64,000 nt of DNA from 2-12-FULL-35-15 sp036386835 (GTDB lineage Bacteria > Bacteroidota > Bacteroidia > 2-12-FULL-35-15), in NCBI GenBank assembly GCA_036386835.1, contig DASVUX010000034.1:124001-188000 (forward strand), written 5' to 3'. Both the position numbers and the translations under genes were made by a program. Below the pieces are notes generated by a model. That model saw only the letters and a program-made list of their open reading frames with translations, was not told where the DNA came from and ran no database searches. Positions 53,952-61,847 of the stretch are shown here, piece by piece. Numbering within the stretch: position 1 is the stretch's first letter; every line of letters starts with the position of its first letter.

Positions 53952-54017
53952 ATTGTAAAAAATCTAGTGGTTTTTATACTCAAAAACAGTTCCATCTGAA
54001 AAATCGTTAAAATTAAC

Positions 54018-55535
54018 TCAATCAACCAAAGGAGTACCTGTCATTTCAGGAGGAATGGGAATTCTCATTAACCGGAGAATGGTGGGAGCAATATCTGCCA
54101 GTCTTCCCTTTTTAACGGATTTGTAATCTTTATCAATGAGAATGCAGGGAACGGGATTCGTGGTGTGGGCGGTGTTCGGGCTGCCATCAGCATTCAGCAT
54201 AAAATCAGAATTCCCATGATCAGCTATAATAATAAAAGAATAACCGCCTTTCAATCCTGCTTCTACAACACGCTCCAGGCATAGATCAACGGTTTCAACG
54301 GCTTTGACCACTGCTTCATAAACCCCGGTATGACCTACCATATCAGGATTGGCATAATTGAGGCAGATAAAGTCGGCAGCAGCGTTTTCCAGTTCCGGGA
54401 TAATAGATTCCGTTATTTCAATGGCACTCATTTCCGGTTTGAGGTCGTAGGTGGGAACTTTAGGGGAGGATGCCATGATCCTCCGTTCACCTTCAAACTC
54501 TTTTTCGCGTCCGCCTGAAAAAAAGAAGGTAACGTGAGGATATTTTTCCGTTTCTGCGATCCGGATCTGGGTCTTGCCGTTTTTCTCCAGGACTTCCCCG
54601 AGTGTCATCCTCAGATCAGCCTTATCATACACCACTTTTATATCCCTGAACGTATGATCGTAATTGGTCATAGTTACATAATAAAGCGGAAGCGTGTGTA
54701 ATCCATGCTCCGGCATATTCTGCTGGGTAAGCACTGTAGTTATTTCCCTGCACCTGTCTGTTCTGAAATTAAAGCAGATCACAACATCATCATTTCTTAT
54801 TAATCCCAGCGGCTTGCCGTTCTCATCAACATGGATTACGGGCTTTATAAATTCATCGGTAATATTTTCATTATAAGATTCGATTACTGCACGGACCATG
54901 TCCGTGCTGGGCTTCCCTTCACCTTTCACCATAAGGTCGTACGCGAGCTTAACGCGCTCCCAGCGCTTATCCCGGTCCATTGAATAGTAACGGCCGATTA
55001 TGCTCGCTATCGTCCCTGTAGACGTCTTGAGGTGCTTCTCAAGCTCATTGATGCAGCCGAGGCCGCTCTTCGGATCAGTGTCACGCCCATCAGTAAAAGC
55101 ATGGATAAATACTTTTGTGAGGCCATGGTCTTTGGCCATATCGCATAAATGGTGAAGATGTGCCTGGGAAGAATGTACGCCCCCTTCGGATACGAGTCCG
55201 ATAAAATGGACTGTCCTGTAATTCTGGCGGGCATATTCAAATGCCTTTAAAAGCACCGGATGCTCGTTAATGGTTCTTTCCCTCACTGCTTTATTGATCA
55301 TTGCGAGATCCTGGTAAACCACACGTCCTGCGCCAATATTAAGATGCCCTACTTCGCTGTTTCCCATCTGGCCTTCCGGTAAACCTACATCTTCCCCCGA
55401 AGTCCTCAAAGTGGAATTGGGGTAATTTAAATAAAGACTGTCCACAAAAGGCGTTCTCGCATTGGTAATGGCATCAGATAAAGATCCGTCACCGATCCCC
55501 CATCCATCAAGTATAATAAGTGCAGTTCTTTTCAT
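54018..55535 (-). CDS. gpmI: 2,3-bisphosphoglycerate-independent phosphoglycerate mutase
   Basis: Mn-dependent enzyme of the alkaline phosphatase superfamily that interconverts 3- and 2-phosphoglycerate in glycolysis and gluconeogenesis. It has ILDGWGIGDGSLSDAI at the start, the catalytic serine in GQMGNSEVGHLNIGAG (Ser60), NFRTDRCREIT, and the late metal cluster SFIIIADHGNSDFM and NTAHTTNPVP. The ATG at 55535 gives the expected 505 aa; a start 36 bases upstream lacks family support. It follows a histidine kinase gene by ten bases, an unusual pairing. Confidence 0.96.
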   Translation of the reverse strand: MKRTALIILDGWGIGDGSLSDAITNARTPFVDSLYLNYPNSTLRTSGEDVGLPEGQMGNSEVGHLNIGAGRVVYQDLAMINKAVRERTINEHPVLLKAFEYARQNYRTVHFIGLVSEGGVHSSQAHLHHLCDMAKDHGLTKVFIHAFTDGRDTDPKSGLGCINELEKHLKTSTGTIASIIGRYYSMDRDKRWERVKLAYDLMVKGEGKPSTDMVRAVIESYNENITDEFIKPVIHVDENGKPLGLIRNDDVVICFNFRTDRCREITTVLTQQNMPEHGLHTLPLYYVTMTNYDHTFRDIKVVYDKADLRMTLGEVLEKNGKTQIRIAETEKYPHVTFFFSGGREKEFEGERRIMASSPKVPTYDLKPEMSAIEITESIIPELENAAADFICLNYANPDMVGHTGVYEAVVKAVETVDLCLERVVEAGLKGGYSFIIIADHGNSDFMLNADGSPNTAHTTNPVPCILIDKDYKSVKKGRLADIAPTILRLMRIPIPPEMTGTPLVD

Positions 55536-55545
55536 AAGGCAAAAA

Positions 55546-56529
55546 TTATAAGGCATTAAAAGTAACTTCAAAAATACTTCCTTTTGGTGAATTATTCTTT
55601 ACGGTAATTACACCATTATGCTGTTCCGAAATGTGCTTCACAATATACAAGCCAAGACCGGTACCTTTTGTTTTGCGGGTGTCTTCATTGCCAATCCTGT
55701 AAAATTTCTCAAAAATTCTTGAGGTGAATTCAGCCGGAACGCCTGGGCCTTCATCTATTACTGATAATACAATTTTTGAATTTGTTTTTTTAAGCGTAAA
55801 CCTGATTACGGAATCTGCAGGAGAATATTTAATAGCATTCTCTAAGAGATTAATGATAATTGAAGGGAAAGTTGTTTTGTCGATATCAAGTTCAATACCG
55901 TTCTCAATGTTAAGTAAAATCCTTTGCCTGTAGTTAAACAGGCTGATCATTTGATTCAGGTTATCTGATAAGTATTCAGAAAGGTTTGTGTGTTCTTTAT
56001 ATAATGGGGCGCTGCTGTTCTCAATCCGGGCTGCAAGAAGAATGTTTTCCACCAGGTTATTCAGTCTCTCTGTGTCATTAATAGCATTGCCAAGGATCTC
56101 CTGCTGTTTTTCCCTGTTCAATTCCCTTTTTTGAAGGGTTTGAAGCTGAAGTTTGGCTGAAGCGATGGGCGATTTCAATTCATGTGTCACTGAAAGCAGG
56201 AAATTTCTTTGTCTTTCGGTCAGTTCGGTTTCCTTTTTAAACGTTTTTCTTACACGGTAAACGCCAAAAAGCAGAAGGCCGACAAATACCGCACCCTCGC
56301 TTGAGATCATGATCCAGCGCTTGCGGAGTTTAGAGTTGATCTCATTCCCTTTGGCTGCAATTTCCGATGAAGATTTTTCTTTGAGCAGGTTCACTTCATT
56401 CTTTAGATGCGAGATCTCATTATTAAGCTGGAACATGGAGTAAGTCCACCATGCAAACTGCAGAAAAACATAAGCTACTAAAAGGTAAAAGATTAATAAA
56501 GGCCTTGACCTTTTTTCCCCGGTATCCAT
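55546..56529 (-). CDS. Membrane sensor histidine kinase
   Basis: 327-aa kinase with two N-terminal spans (residues ~10-32 and ~73-92) around a short, mostly alpha-helical periplasmic part (INSKLRKRW precedes the second span). The phosphoacceptor region is LLSVTHELKSPIASAK (His116). The ATPase domain has N-box INLLENAIKYSP, IDEGPGVP and the KGTGLGLYIVKHI G2 box. No response regulator gene is adjacent; the next gene is gpmI, ten bases on. A 41-aa membrane ORF lies just upstream. Confidence 0.93.
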   Translation of the reverse strand: MDTGEKRSRPLLIFYLLVAYVFLQFAWWTYSMFQLNNEISHLKNEVNLLKEKSSSEIAAKGNEINSKLRKRWIMISSEGAVFVGLLLFGVYRVRKTFKKETELTERQRNFLLSVTHELKSPIASAKLQLQTLQKRELNREKQQEILGNAINDTERLNNLVENILLAARIENSSAPLYKEHTNLSEYLSDNLNQMISLFNYRQRILLNIENGIELDIDKTTFPSIIINLLENAIKYSPADSVIRFTLKKTNSKIVLSVIDEGPGVPAEFTSRIFEKFYRIGNEDTRKTKGTGLGLYIVKHISEQHNGVITVKNNSPKGSIFEVTFNAL

Positions 56530-56591
56530 GGAGCAAAGTTAAAAAAGGAATCCAAACAAAGAGGTGCTTTCCCCCGAGGTATCTTTTGGGA

Positions 56592-56717
56592 TCAGATAAC
56601 GCTGAAAACGCTCACTAATATTATAGAAATTGTAATTATAGTTAACAAGGCAGTAATAGTACCTATACCTTCCAGTCGGTAGCGGCCTTTTCGTTTTGTA
56701 TTCTCTTTGTTTTCCAT
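56592..56717 (-). CDS. Putative 41-aa single-span membrane protein
   Basis: A short frame MENKENTKRKGRYRLEGIGT continuing to a hydrophobic stretch and TGA. It has a charged, basic N-terminus and one C-terminal span (residues ~18-41). It ends 62 bases before the kinase start on the same strand, so it could be the first gene of that unit, but no conserved family is known to me. Positive-inside charge bias supports a real membrane protein. In the rest of the 375-base gap 56530-56904 I see only a weak hairpin (56781-56798). Confidence 0.4.
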   Translation of the reverse strand: MENKENTKRKGRYRLEGIGTITALLTIITISIILVSVFSVI

Positions 56718-56904
56718 TGAAAGCCTTTTTATTAACGGATCTGAAGAAAATATGCCACCACAATCAGGCAGGGGAACTATTGAGAAAAAATGTTCTCAGT
56801 TGCGCTGCTGACCGATCCCGGTGGTCTATGACATTTGCATTTACAGCGATCAGCCAATTGGCATGTTTTTTAATTTACCGAAGTAAACTAAAAACTTTTA
56901 ATTT

Positions 56905-57465
56905 ATGAAAACAAATAAAGTAAATCTAATCGCAGCAGCGTTTATGTGTATGTCAGTGGTAAGCACTGGTATGTTTGCCCAAACCGATAAAAAAACTGCG
57001 GAGAAGCAAAACGATAAGAAGTTAGATAACAAAATGGAGAACGATGCAGAATTTGCAGTTGAAGCTGCAAATGACGGAATGTTCGAAGTTCAGGCAGCGC
57101 AGCTTGCAAAAACAAATGCCGCATCTGCTAAAGTTAAAGAACTTGCTGACCATATGGTAACTGACCACAGCAAGGCAAACGAAGAGCTTAAATCTGTGGC
57201 GGCTAAAAAAGGAATTACACTTCCTACAAAGCTGGCTGATAAACAACAGAAAGATTTTGATGAACTGACAAAATTAAAAGGTGCTGACTTTGATAAGGAG
57301 TACACACAAAAGATGGTAAAATACCACAAAGATGCTATCGATCTTTTTCAGAAAGAAGCTGATAAAGGTCATGATGGCGAATTAAAAGGATGGGCATCTA
57401 CAAAACTCCCTGTTCTGAAACATCACTTGAGCATGGCAGAGTCTACACGTGACGCTGTTAAATAA
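56905..57465 (+). CDS. DUF4142 domain-containing exported protein
   Basis: 186-aa protein with a signal peptide (residues ~1-26, ending MFAQ). The mature part is helical, with AANDGMFEVQAAQLAKTNAAS, VKELADHMVTDHSKANEEL and AKKGITLPTKL, the pattern of DUF4142, a ferritin-like four-helix bundle of unknown function that is common in Bacteroidota. It is rich in Lys/Glu/Ala. Monocistronic, with a terminator right behind. A stress-related or periplasmic role is often proposed but not shown here. Confidence 0.9.
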   Translation: MKTNKVNLIAAAFMCMSVVSTGMFAQTDKKTAEKQNDKKLDNKMENDAEFAVEAANDGMFEVQAAQLAKTNAASAKVKELADHMVTDHSKANEELKSVAAKKGITLPTKLADKQQKDFDELTKLKGADFDKEYTQKMVKYHKDAIDLFQKEADKGHDGELKGWASTKLPVLKHHLSMAESTRDAVK

Positions 57466-57481
57466 TTAATAAGATATAACG

Positions 57482-57514
57482 AAAAGTCCCTGTAGAGATA
57501 CAGGGCTTTTTAAT
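57482..57514 (+). terminator. Terminator after the DUF4142 gene
   Basis: AAAAG-CCCTGTA and TACAGGGCTTTT pair around a four-base GAGA loop (one bulged T), followed by TTAATTTT. Confidence 0.72.
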
Positions 57515-57539
57515 TTTCTAAACTTTAAAATATAAGATT

Positions 57540-57647
57540 ATGATACTATCAGTCGTTTTGATCATTGTAGGAATTGTTGTTGTGATAGCTCTTTTACAGG
57601 CAAGAACTAAAAATAAAGACAGCAACGGTCCGATGAATAATAATTAA
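57540..57647 (+). CDS. Putative 35-aa single-span membrane protein
   Basis: Frame beginning MILSVVLIIVGIVVVIALLQ, a clean hydrophobic span, followed by the polar tail ARTKNKDSNGPMNNN. It follows the DUF4142 terminator by 25 bases and ends five bases before the convergent CinA gene. Coding is plausible from composition only; no family is recognised. Confidence 0.45.
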   Translation: MILSVVLIIVGIVVVIALLQARTKNKDSNGPMNNN

Positions 57648-57652
57648 GGTTG

Positions 57653-58138
57653 TTATTTATTTTTGCGGAGGACTTTTTTTGAAATCAGGTCATAAATTGC
57701 CATGCATGCTTTTTTCCTGATCTCAACGGGGGTTCCCCTGAATAATAATCTTTTCCTGAATAATCTTCCTTTATACAATACGCAAAGGAAGACCGTCCCC
57801 ACAGGTTTGGCCTTGGTTTCACTTCCTCCGGGTGATGCCAGTCCTGTAAGCGCAGCATAAACATCGGCTTTTATCAGGCCGGATAAATTTTCTGCCAGCA
57901 GCCTTGTTACTTTCATTGACTCGCAAGTGTGCTTTTTCATTATGCTTTTCGGAATGCCGAGGAGCTTGTTTTTAACCTCAGGGGTATAGCACACGATGGA
58001 GCCCTGCAGCACATCAGAAGTTCCAAAACATGTTGCAAGTTTTTCTGCAACCATTCCACAAGTTATGCTTTCTGCCAGGGCAAGAGTAAGGTCCTGCTCC
58101 TTCATCTCTTTCACAAATTCATTTATCTTTTTATTCAT
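57653..58138 (-). CDS. CinA-type nicotinamide-nucleotide amidase domain protein
   Basis: Stand-alone C-terminal CinA domain (161 aa from the ATG at 58138; the frame is open 69 bases further upstream but without family likeness). It has LALAESITCGMVAEKLA in place of the usual AESCTGG, keeping the nucleophile serine, then GSIVCYTPEVKNKLLGI, ALTGLASPGG and KPVGTVFLCVLYKG. PncC/CinA amidases deamidate nicotinamide mononucleotide and so recycle NAD precursors. The N-terminal MoaB-like part of full CinA is absent, as in PncC. Confidence 0.85.
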   Translation of the reverse strand: MNKKINEFVKEMKEQDLTLALAESITCGMVAEKLATCFGTSDVLQGSIVCYTPEVKNKLLGIPKSIMKKHTCESMKVTRLLAENLSGLIKADVYAALTGLASPGGSETKAKPVGTVFLCVLYKGRLFRKRLLFRGTPVEIRKKACMAIYDLISKKVLRKNK

Positions 58139-58440
58139 AATCTGGTCCGGTGGGATATGATGATGAATTTCCCATCGTAAATAAGAATGCCAATTATGCA
58201 TTAACATGAATGAATAAAATAATTACAGGATGCAGAAGGGTTCATTTTCATAGAAGTTGATATAACGACAATTGCCTACAGCATTATACCGCTAATTTCA
58301 TTAGGGTTTCAGAGTACCCTGCGTTTTATTCTTTTTGCGAAAAATTTTCTTGTTTTTCAGAAAAAAAATTCCGGACTAAAGTTCTTTCTCATGGCATTTT
58401 TTTTTGCATTGGTTATTCGTTAAACTTTAAACTAATAAAC
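58139..58440. other. Gene-free intergenic region before the Ig-repeat cargo gene
   Basis: About 300 bases with no credible ORF. A weak GGGT/ACCC hairpin lies near 58303-58320, and the last 120 bases are T-rich and could hold the promoter of the next gene, but no clear TAnnTTTG box is seen. Confidence 0.6.
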
Positions 58441-61392
58441 ATGAAAGAAAAACTACTCAGCGGAGGTGAATTATTTACTGCTCATTTTTATCAATACATA
58501 ACAAGATGTGCTGTCTCCCTTCTTGTTTTATGTGCATTGCATACTGCTGGTATGGCCCAGGGGCCAAGTTGCTCTGCATATGGTGACGGTGATGCCGTTA
58601 ACATTCAATATACCGTAAACGGATCTCCGGTGTCGGATCTGAACGGAGTTTCTTCGGGTGACATTGTAACAGTGTGTTTCGATCTTTCTGCCGGAAGCTC
58701 TCCTACAATTTTTACACTGGTTAGTTATAAGGCACCGGCTAATACATTCAGTGCGGTTGATGCTGACCTTCAAACGGTTTTTGATATGGACAGCGAAACC
58801 GTTACCGGATCAGGATGCCTGACTGTGCGGGTTCCATCCTGTTATTTCCAGTTGGATTTCGTACGTGGCTGTGCGATTATGCAACTCGGGCCGGAAAACA
58901 CAAATAATTTTTACGGCCCGCAAGCCCGGCTCATTGTCGGATTAAATGGGGGTACCGGCACCTGCAATTGTGTGGCACAGGCAGATGCTGGTGCTGACCT
59001 GGTGTTGAATTGTGCCGCACAGGCAACCATTACAGGTTCAACATACACACATTCACCTGTTGCTTCATGGACAGCCCTAAATGGCGGGGTAATTATTTCA
59101 GGAGGCTCTGCCCTGAATGCCACTGTTGGGGCATCAGGCACTTACGTACTTAGTGTACAGGATACTTTAGGGTGTTCTGCAACAGATACGATTGTAGTAA
59201 CAAATGGCGGACCCTTAGCGGTCGATCTTGGAGCAGATGTCACTATTTGTACGGGGACGACACTTGTGCTGGACGCAGGAAACACTGGTGCAGCATTTAA
59301 CTGGAGTAACGGTGCCGCAACACAAATGATCTCTGTGACCACTTCGGGCACTTATAGTGTAACGGTTACAAATGGGAGCTGCACGGCCACTGATCAAATA
59401 ACTGTAACTGTAGAGCCGCCTGTTAACGTGGATCTTGGGGCTGACATTAATGTCACCACCTGCGCAGGTTCGATTAACCTGGATGCAGGAAATAACGGGC
59501 TGAGCTTTATATGGAATACGGGAGCCACGTCACAGGGGATCACTGTTTCTTCTTCCGGGACATACTACGTTTCTGTTTCTGACGGAACATGTTCAGCGTC
59601 CGACACTGTGAATGTTACTTTCAATCCCGGTACAATCATCCTTGACCTCGGTGCGGATGTTACTGTATGTGCAGGCAGCACCGTTATGCTTGATGCAGAA
59701 AATGCAGGTGCGGCATTCAGCTGGAGTACAGGTGCAACCACCCAGGTGATCAGTGTAAATACTTCAGGAAGTTTTTATGTTTCGGTGACTGATGGCATGT
59801 GTACCGTAACAGATACTATAAATGTAACTGTTCTTCCTGCGTTCAATGTTAACCTGGGAGGAGATATCTCCGTTTCGGTTTGTACCGGCCCTGTTGTGGT
59901 TGATGCAGGCAACACGGGAATGGCTTACGTTTGGAATACGGCTGCTGTATCTCAGACTATTAATGTAACTTCCTCGGGGATGTATTATGTTACTGTGAGC
60001 GATACCGGAGGCTGCAGCATCTCTGATACTATAAATGTTACATTAACTCCTCCTGTGATCAATGTTGACCTTGGTGTAGATGCTTTAGTATGTGCTGGCG
60101 GAACCCTCACTCTTGATGCGGGCAATCCCGGTTTGTCATTTGCGTGGAACAGCGGTGCCAGCACCCAGTCGATTTCAGTGAACACATCCGGAACCTACTA
60201 TGTTACTGTTACTGATGGCAGCTGCGTAGTTTCTGATACTATCAATGTTGTTGTACTTCCGGAGCTTATAGTGGACCTGGGCAATGACACAACGGTTGTA
60301 TTCTGCACAGGGTCACTTACACTTGATGCCGGAAATGCGGGAATGACTTATTTATGGAATAACGGGTCTGTGTCCCAGGCTACCGCTGTTACTGCTTCAG
60401 GAACATACTACGTAACTGTGACAAATGCAGGTGGCTGCAGTACTGCCGATACAATTAATGTCACCGTCAATCCCGGTACAGTAAATGTTAACCTGGGGAA
60501 TGATACTGCATACCTCACATGTACACATGAAACGCTCACTCTCGATGCCGCAGTGAACGGAACATATATCTGGAACACAGGCCTGACAACTCAAACCCTT
60601 AATGTTTCCGCATCCGGAAGCTATTATGTTACAGTTACTGATTCATTGGGATGTGTTGCGAGTGATACAATTAATGTGACAATCACTGATAATACTATTG
60701 ATCTTGATCTTGGTAATGACACAATCGTTTGCGGAGGCTGCCTCACACTTAGTGCTGCGATAAGCGGGGGAACTTCCTACCAGTGGTGCAGCGGACAGAA
60801 TTATCCAATGATCACCGTTTGTAATACAGGGATCTATTGCGTTACAGTCGGTAACGGGACCTGCATGGCCACAGATTCGATTGGTGTCCTCATTAATAAT
60901 GCGCCTGTGGTTAACCTGGGAGCTGACACGATGCTGCTGATAGCCGGTACATTTACGGTTGATGCCGATATCGCGGGAATGACATACTTATGGAGTACCG
61001 GTGAAACAACGCAAACAATAAGTGTAAATACAACGGGGTCATACTACGTAACTGTAACAGATATGTTCGGATGTACCGGAACAGATACTATTAATGTTCA
61101 TATTCCTATAGGTATAGCTGAACGCGAGGGCAGCGCATTAATTGTGAATGTATTCCCCAACCCTTCTTCAGGAAGTAATCTTACAATGAATTTCAGTGTA
61201 AGCCAATCCAGTGATGTAGAGATCAGAATAATGAATGTACTCGGACGTGTTCTCTATAGTGAGAACCTGGTTAACTTCAAAGGTGTTTACAACAAACAAT
61301 TACCGGTTGAAGAGCTTTCAGGAGGGATTTACTTCGCAAATGTGAAAAGCGGTAAAACAAATACGGTCTCAAAGTTTACCGTCCAGAAATAA
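58441..61392 (+). CDS. Secreted Ig-like repeat protein with T9SS type A sorting domain
   Basis: 983-aa exported protein. It has a long signal region (residues ~1-40, core YITRCAVSLLVLCALHTAGMAQ), a non-repetitive N-terminal domain (~41-170), then about ten tandem Ig-like units of 65-75 aa with the core V-D-L-G-A-D-x-x-x-C-x-G ... SGTYYVTVTD-x-x-G-C-x-x-S-D-T-I-N-V-T. The last ~85 residues (VNVFPNPSSGSNLTMNF to GGIYFANVKSGK) form a type A T9SS sorting domain. It is likely a surface stalk or adhesin. The units are related at protein level but have drifted at DNA level. A terminator-like hairpin follows. Confidence 0.9.
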   Translation: MKEKLLSGGELFTAHFYQYITRCAVSLLVLCALHTAGMAQGPSCSAYGDGDAVNIQYTVNGSPVSDLNGVSSGDIVTVCFDLSAGSSPTIFTLVSYKAPANTFSAVDADLQTVFDMDSETVTGSGCLTVRVPSCYFQLDFVRGCAIMQLGPENTNNFYGPQARLIVGLNGGTGTCNCVAQADAGADLVLNCAAQATITGSTYTHSPVASWTALNGGVIISGGSALNATVGASGTYVLSVQDTLGCSATDTIVVTNGGPLAVDLGADVTICTGTTLVLDAGNTGAAFNWSNGAATQMISVTTSGTYSVTVTNGSCTATDQITVTVEPPVNVDLGADINVTTCAGSINLDAGNNGLSFIWNTGATSQGITVSSSGTYYVSVSDGTCSASDTVNVTFNPGTIILDLGADVTVCAGSTVMLDAENAGAAFSWSTGATTQVISVNTSGSFYVSVTDGMCTVTDTINVTVLPAFNVNLGGDISVSVCTGPVVVDAGNTGMAYVWNTAAVSQTINVTSSGMYYVTVSDTGGCSISDTINVTLTPPVINVDLGVDALVCAGGTLTLDAGNPGLSFAWNSGASTQSISVNTSGTYYVTVTDGSCVVSDTINVVVLPELIVDLGNDTTVVFCTGSLTLDAGNAGMTYLWNNGSVSQATAVTASGTYYVTVTNAGGCSTADTINVTVNPGTVNVNLGNDTAYLTCTHETLTLDAAVNGTYIWNTGLTTQTLNVSASGSYYVTVTDSLGCVASDTINVTITDNTIDLDLGNDTIVCGGCLTLSAAISGGTSYQWCSGQNYPMITVCNTGIYCVTVGNGTCMATDSIGVLINNAPVVNLGADTMLLIAGTFTVDADIAGMTYLWSTGETTQTISVNTTGSYYVTVTDMFGCTGTDTINVHIPIGIAEREGSALIVNVFPNPSSGSNLTMNFSVSQSSDVEIRIMNVLGRVLYSENLVNFKGVYNKQLPVEELSGGIYFANVKSGKTNTVSKFTVQK

Positions 61393-61412
61393 ACGCAATA
61401 GAATCTTAACTT

Positions 61413-61440
61413 AAGAAGCCGGTTGAATGCCGGCTTCTTT
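61413..61440 (+). terminator. Terminator after the Ig-repeat cargo gene
   Basis: AAGAAGCCGG (61413-61422) and CCGGCTTCTT (61430-61439) form a perfect 10-bp stem with a TTGAATG loop. The following T run is short. Confidence 0.7.
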
Positions 61441-61484
61441 ACTCCCACATATGAAATTAAATAATGATTTTTAAAAAACACACT

Positions 61485-61685
61485 ATGAAAAAAACAATTA
61501 TTCTTTCAATAACAGCGGCTTCTGCACTGATTTTTGCCTCATGCGGTAATGGTGGTAATGCAGATTCTGATGGACATAAAAGTATAGAAGGTCATGCTGA
61601 TCCCGCAAACACCGGTGGAACTATAGGTGGCTCGAACTCTCATGCTGAACGGGATACATTAAATGATACTTCGAATGGAAGGTAA
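61485..61685 (+). CDS. Small lipoprotein, unknown function
   Basis: 66-aa protein with a lipoprotein signal peptide: KKTIILSITAASALIFASCG, with the lipobox ending at Cys20. The mature part of about 46 residues is rich in Gly, Asn, Asp and His and looks disordered. The ATG at 61485 is chosen, because the upstream frame start gives a useless N-terminus. It lies between a T9SS cargo gene and a TPR-SpoIIE gene. No family is recognised. Confidence 0.7.
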   Translation: MKKTIILSITAASALIFASCGNGGNADSDGHKSIEGHADPANTGGTIGGSNSHAERDTLNDTSNGR

Positions 61686-61703
61686 TCAAAAGAATCCGAA
61701 GTG

Positions 61704-61742
61704 AAGGGCCAGGTAGTCGTTGTAGCTATCCTGGCTCTTTGT
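61704..61742 (+). terminator. Possible terminator after the small lipoprotein gene
   Basis: AAGGGCCAGGTAG and CTATCCTGGCTCTT form an imperfect stem around CTATCC/TGTAG, followed by TTG. The core GCCAGG/CCTGGC pairing is good, but the T run is weak. Confidence 0.4.
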
Positions 61743-61847
61743 ATTAATTACCTGTTCCATGATATAGGATAAACTGTTTTTTATTCCCATTTTTGCACCA
61801 GCGGATCGGGGGAACACGGAACCATATTGCTTTCTGCCGCTTCATCA

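Noticed and set aside
56539..56763. A 74-codon minus-strand frame in the gap before the DUF4142 gene.
   Set aside because: It is rich in Tyr/Arg/Asn with no domain or signal. The overlapping 41-codon frame (56592-56717) has a much better membrane-protein pattern.
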